Shown piece by piece: positions 62,462 to 64,000 of a DNA stretch of 64,000 bases. Origin of the DNA: JAUIET01 sp045106985 (lineage in GTDB: Bacteria; Pseudomonadota; Gammaproteobacteria; Pseudomonadales; JAUIET01); NCBI GenBank assembly GCA_045106985.1, contig JBGCFQ010000025.1, forward strand, positions 20,403-84,402. The letters run 5' to 3'. Under the pieces are notes generated by a model. The model ran no database searches. It was not told the origin of the DNA and saw nothing but the letters and a program-made list of their open reading frames with translations. The number at the start of each line of letters is the position of its first letter. Within the stretch, counting starts at the first letter, position 1. The translations under genes and the position numbers were made by a program.

Positions 62462-63772
62462 ATGGCCGGTATTCGGCCGGGCGGATGCTTTATGTTACAT
62501 TCTAACGAAAAAGACAAGCTTCAAAATGCGGAGTCATTAACTCTGCCTTGTAGTCGGCAAGTTATTACCCGCTTAACCCAGACGCTAATGGTAACTATCT
62601 TCTTGCTGTTACATTCAGCCTTTGCGGTTAGCCCCACAGAGTACGGCGCAGTTGCGGGAGATGGACTGGACGACACGGCGGCCATTCAAGCGGCGATCGA
62701 CAACAACTCCGAAGTGTACCTCGATGGCGAATTCATGGTGAGTAGGACGCTTACCTTGCACAGCGATTTATTGATTGAGTCCAACGGGCGCGGCGGTCTA
62801 TTGATGACCTCTGGACCGGATGGATTCGGTAATCTTGACGCGGCGACTGAATACAGTGACAACGCTATTGGTCTGTCCGGCGATAACGTGGCAAATGTAC
62901 AACTAAAGAACTTTAAGCTTACCAAGCAATTTCAGGACCGTTCTAATGTGTCAGCTGTTCGAATTCGTCGTGGTGACAATATTCAGGTATCGGGGCTCGA
63001 TATCACCGGTTTTTCCAATGGCCTGGTTATCGCTTTCGACTCTGTTCGATGGGGCTTTATTAATAACAATTACATCCACGGTAGCTACACCAGCAGCGAA
63101 GCACAACATACGGCGATTGCCATAGATTCCTCGCGAGTTATTGACGCAGGAACTATTCTGAATTCCAGTTCTGTACTGGTAGATAACAATTTCATCATGG
63201 GGCTGAAAGTTAGTCAGCAATTGCGTGATAGAAACAGAGTCGAAACTGACGGCATTAACATTGCGGGGCCAGAAACGCACGATATCTGGCTGACAGACAA
63301 TGCGATTTCTCAGGTGGGAGAGGGCATTGATAGTTTTGGCCAGCGAGTCAGCGTTCGTGGAAACTCTTTGTATCAGAACTATATTTTTGGAATAAAACTG
63401 ATACACGGCGCGTCTAATAGTGTTGTGGTTGGCAACGAAATCATCCGTCCCGCCAAAGTCGGCATTGTACTGGCAGGCTCCAATTCAGTTCAGCGCGACA
63501 CCAGTGCGAATCAGATCATAGATAACTTTATCTCGGGTGTTGGTCAGAACTCGGCGATCAATTGGCGGCCGCGCTATACGGCGGGAATTTCGTTGGAGGC
63601 AAACGGTAGCCAGTCAGGAATTGTCGTGGGCAATACTATCGATAGTAACCGAATTGCCAATAACGGACAGATGGACTTTGGGGTTCTTTGTGATGTTCCG
63701 CACGACAACCAGATTAGTAACCTGGACCTTCAGGGCAATGCGCTTCAGGAAGGTCTGCGCGACTGCTCATAG
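62462..63772 (+). CDS. Secreted right-handed beta-helix protein (pectate-lyase-3 type)
   Basis: 436 residues from ATG 62462; ATG 62492 is an alternative start. After a charged N-terminus comes a hydrophobic export segment (LMVTIFLLLHSAFA), then the typical start of a beta-helix polysaccharide lyase or epimerase: EYGAVAGDGLDDTAAIQAAI, then repeated strands with NNNYIHGSY, DNNFIMGLKV, VGNEIIRPAKVGIVLAG and VGNTIDSNRIANNGQMDFG. The substrate is unknown; a role in polysaccharide modification next to a glycosyltransferase gene is plausible. Confidence 0.8.
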   Translation: MAGIRPGGCFMLHSNEKDKLQNAESLTLPCSRQVITRLTQTLMVTIFLLLHSAFAVSPTEYGAVAGDGLDDTAAIQAAIDNNSEVYLDGEFMVSRTLTLHSDLLIESNGRGGLLMTSGPDGFGNLDAATEYSDNAIGLSGDNVANVQLKNFKLTKQFQDRSNVSAVRIRRGDNIQVSGLDITGFSNGLVIAFDSVRWGFINNNYIHGSYTSSEAQHTAIAIDSSRVIDAGTILNSSSVLVDNNFIMGLKVSQQLRDRNRVETDGINIAGPETHDIWLTDNAISQVGEGIDSFGQRVSVRGNSLYQNYIFGIKLIHGASNSVVVGNEIIRPAKVGIVLAGSNSVQRDTSANQIIDNFISGVGQNSAINWRPRYTAGISLEANGSQSGIVVGNTIDSNRIANNGQMDFGVLCDVPHDNQISNLDLQGNALQEGLRDCS

Positions 63773-63794
63773 TGCTGTTCTGCACTCTCCGTCA

Positions 63795-63830
63795 GAAAGG
63801 CCTCGAGAAGCTCTCTCAAGGCCCCCCTAG
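63795..63830 (+). terminator. Imperfect hairpin after the beta-helix gene
   Basis: AAAGGCCTCGAGAAGCTCTC then TCAAGGCC can form a 9-10 bp stem with one mismatch. No T-run follows, so a terminator role is uncertain. Nothing else was seen to the window end. Confidence 0.35.
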
Positions 63831-64000
63831 TTTAAATTGCATCCACAGAATCTTACCAAACACGGATGCCGACATTTTAGTTTTTACTAAATAAAACAAT
63901 TGCTTAGGTGCGTCAAGAATCGAAAAAGTAGCCCATTGAATAGACCGTTTTGTGTCCCATTAATTGCAGTTTCATAGACATCGAACGATTAATATCAGCG

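Overview
The window is a piece of a gammaproteobacterial chromosome. The closest feel is a marine, heterotrophic, Cellvibrionales/OMG-type bacterium. The evidence is a Pseudomonas-like core block (DUF3108-purN-purM / DUF2066-perM-hda / tlpA-yihY / arsC-wrbA-DUF2069), a Fur-regulated TonB receptor with a PiuC-type hydroxylase, a wax ester synthase, and C-terminal GlyGly-CTERM/PEP-CTERM-like sorting tails. Taxonomy is inferred from gene content only. No rRNA gene, complete tRNA or CRISPR array was seen.

Layout. 1-1.7 kb: an OmpR/CpxR-like two-component pair on the minus strand, with the kinase cut by the window edge. 1.86-4.8 kb: a large secreted beta-propeller/di-heme protein. 4.8-8.3 kb: a mobile-element graveyard in which a resolvase-less Tn3-family element (matched 39-bp ends, frameshifted transposase) sits beside an older, different Tn3 transposase remnant. 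8.5-11.6 kb: iron uptake (Fur box, TonB receptor, PiuC). 11.8-12.4 kb: an IS200/IS605 remnant and a small basic ORF. 12.6-21.5 kb: mixed metabolic and membrane genes (LysR, MAPEG, Tat-exported oxidoreductase, NnrU, MATE, an LEA-like protein, a cold-shock protein).

21.9-29.8 kb is the most distinctive region. On the minus strand it holds four DUF4402 pilin-like genes, a PapD-type chaperone, an outer-membrane usher and a sigma-54 (NtrC-like) activator directly after the usher. GG-N10-GC (-24/-12) sequences lie upstream of two pilin genes. This looks like a complete, self-contained chaperone-usher fimbria of an uncharacterised type with its own sigma-54 regulator.

30.3-33.2 kb: a PF10118 metal-dependent hydrolase, a small membrane protein resembling styrene-oxide isomerase, an EthD-like gene remnant and an MDR oxidoreductase. 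33.3-44.9 kb: the conserved housekeeping block, ending in a lipoprotein peptidase and diacylglycerol kinase. 45-47.6 kb: a pair of cyclic-di-GMP proteins, each with a degenerate domain. 47.7-52.2 kb: an RND efflux pair. 52.4-56.2 kb: alcohol dehydrogenase, truncated GST, MaoC hydratase, redoxin and NUDIX genes. 56.2-58.5 kb: a wax ester synthase with a histone-H1-like tail and a small PEP-CTERM-like protein. 58.9-63.8 kb: SnoaL-like and VanZ-like genes, a large two-module glycosyltransferase-like protein and a secreted beta-helix protein.
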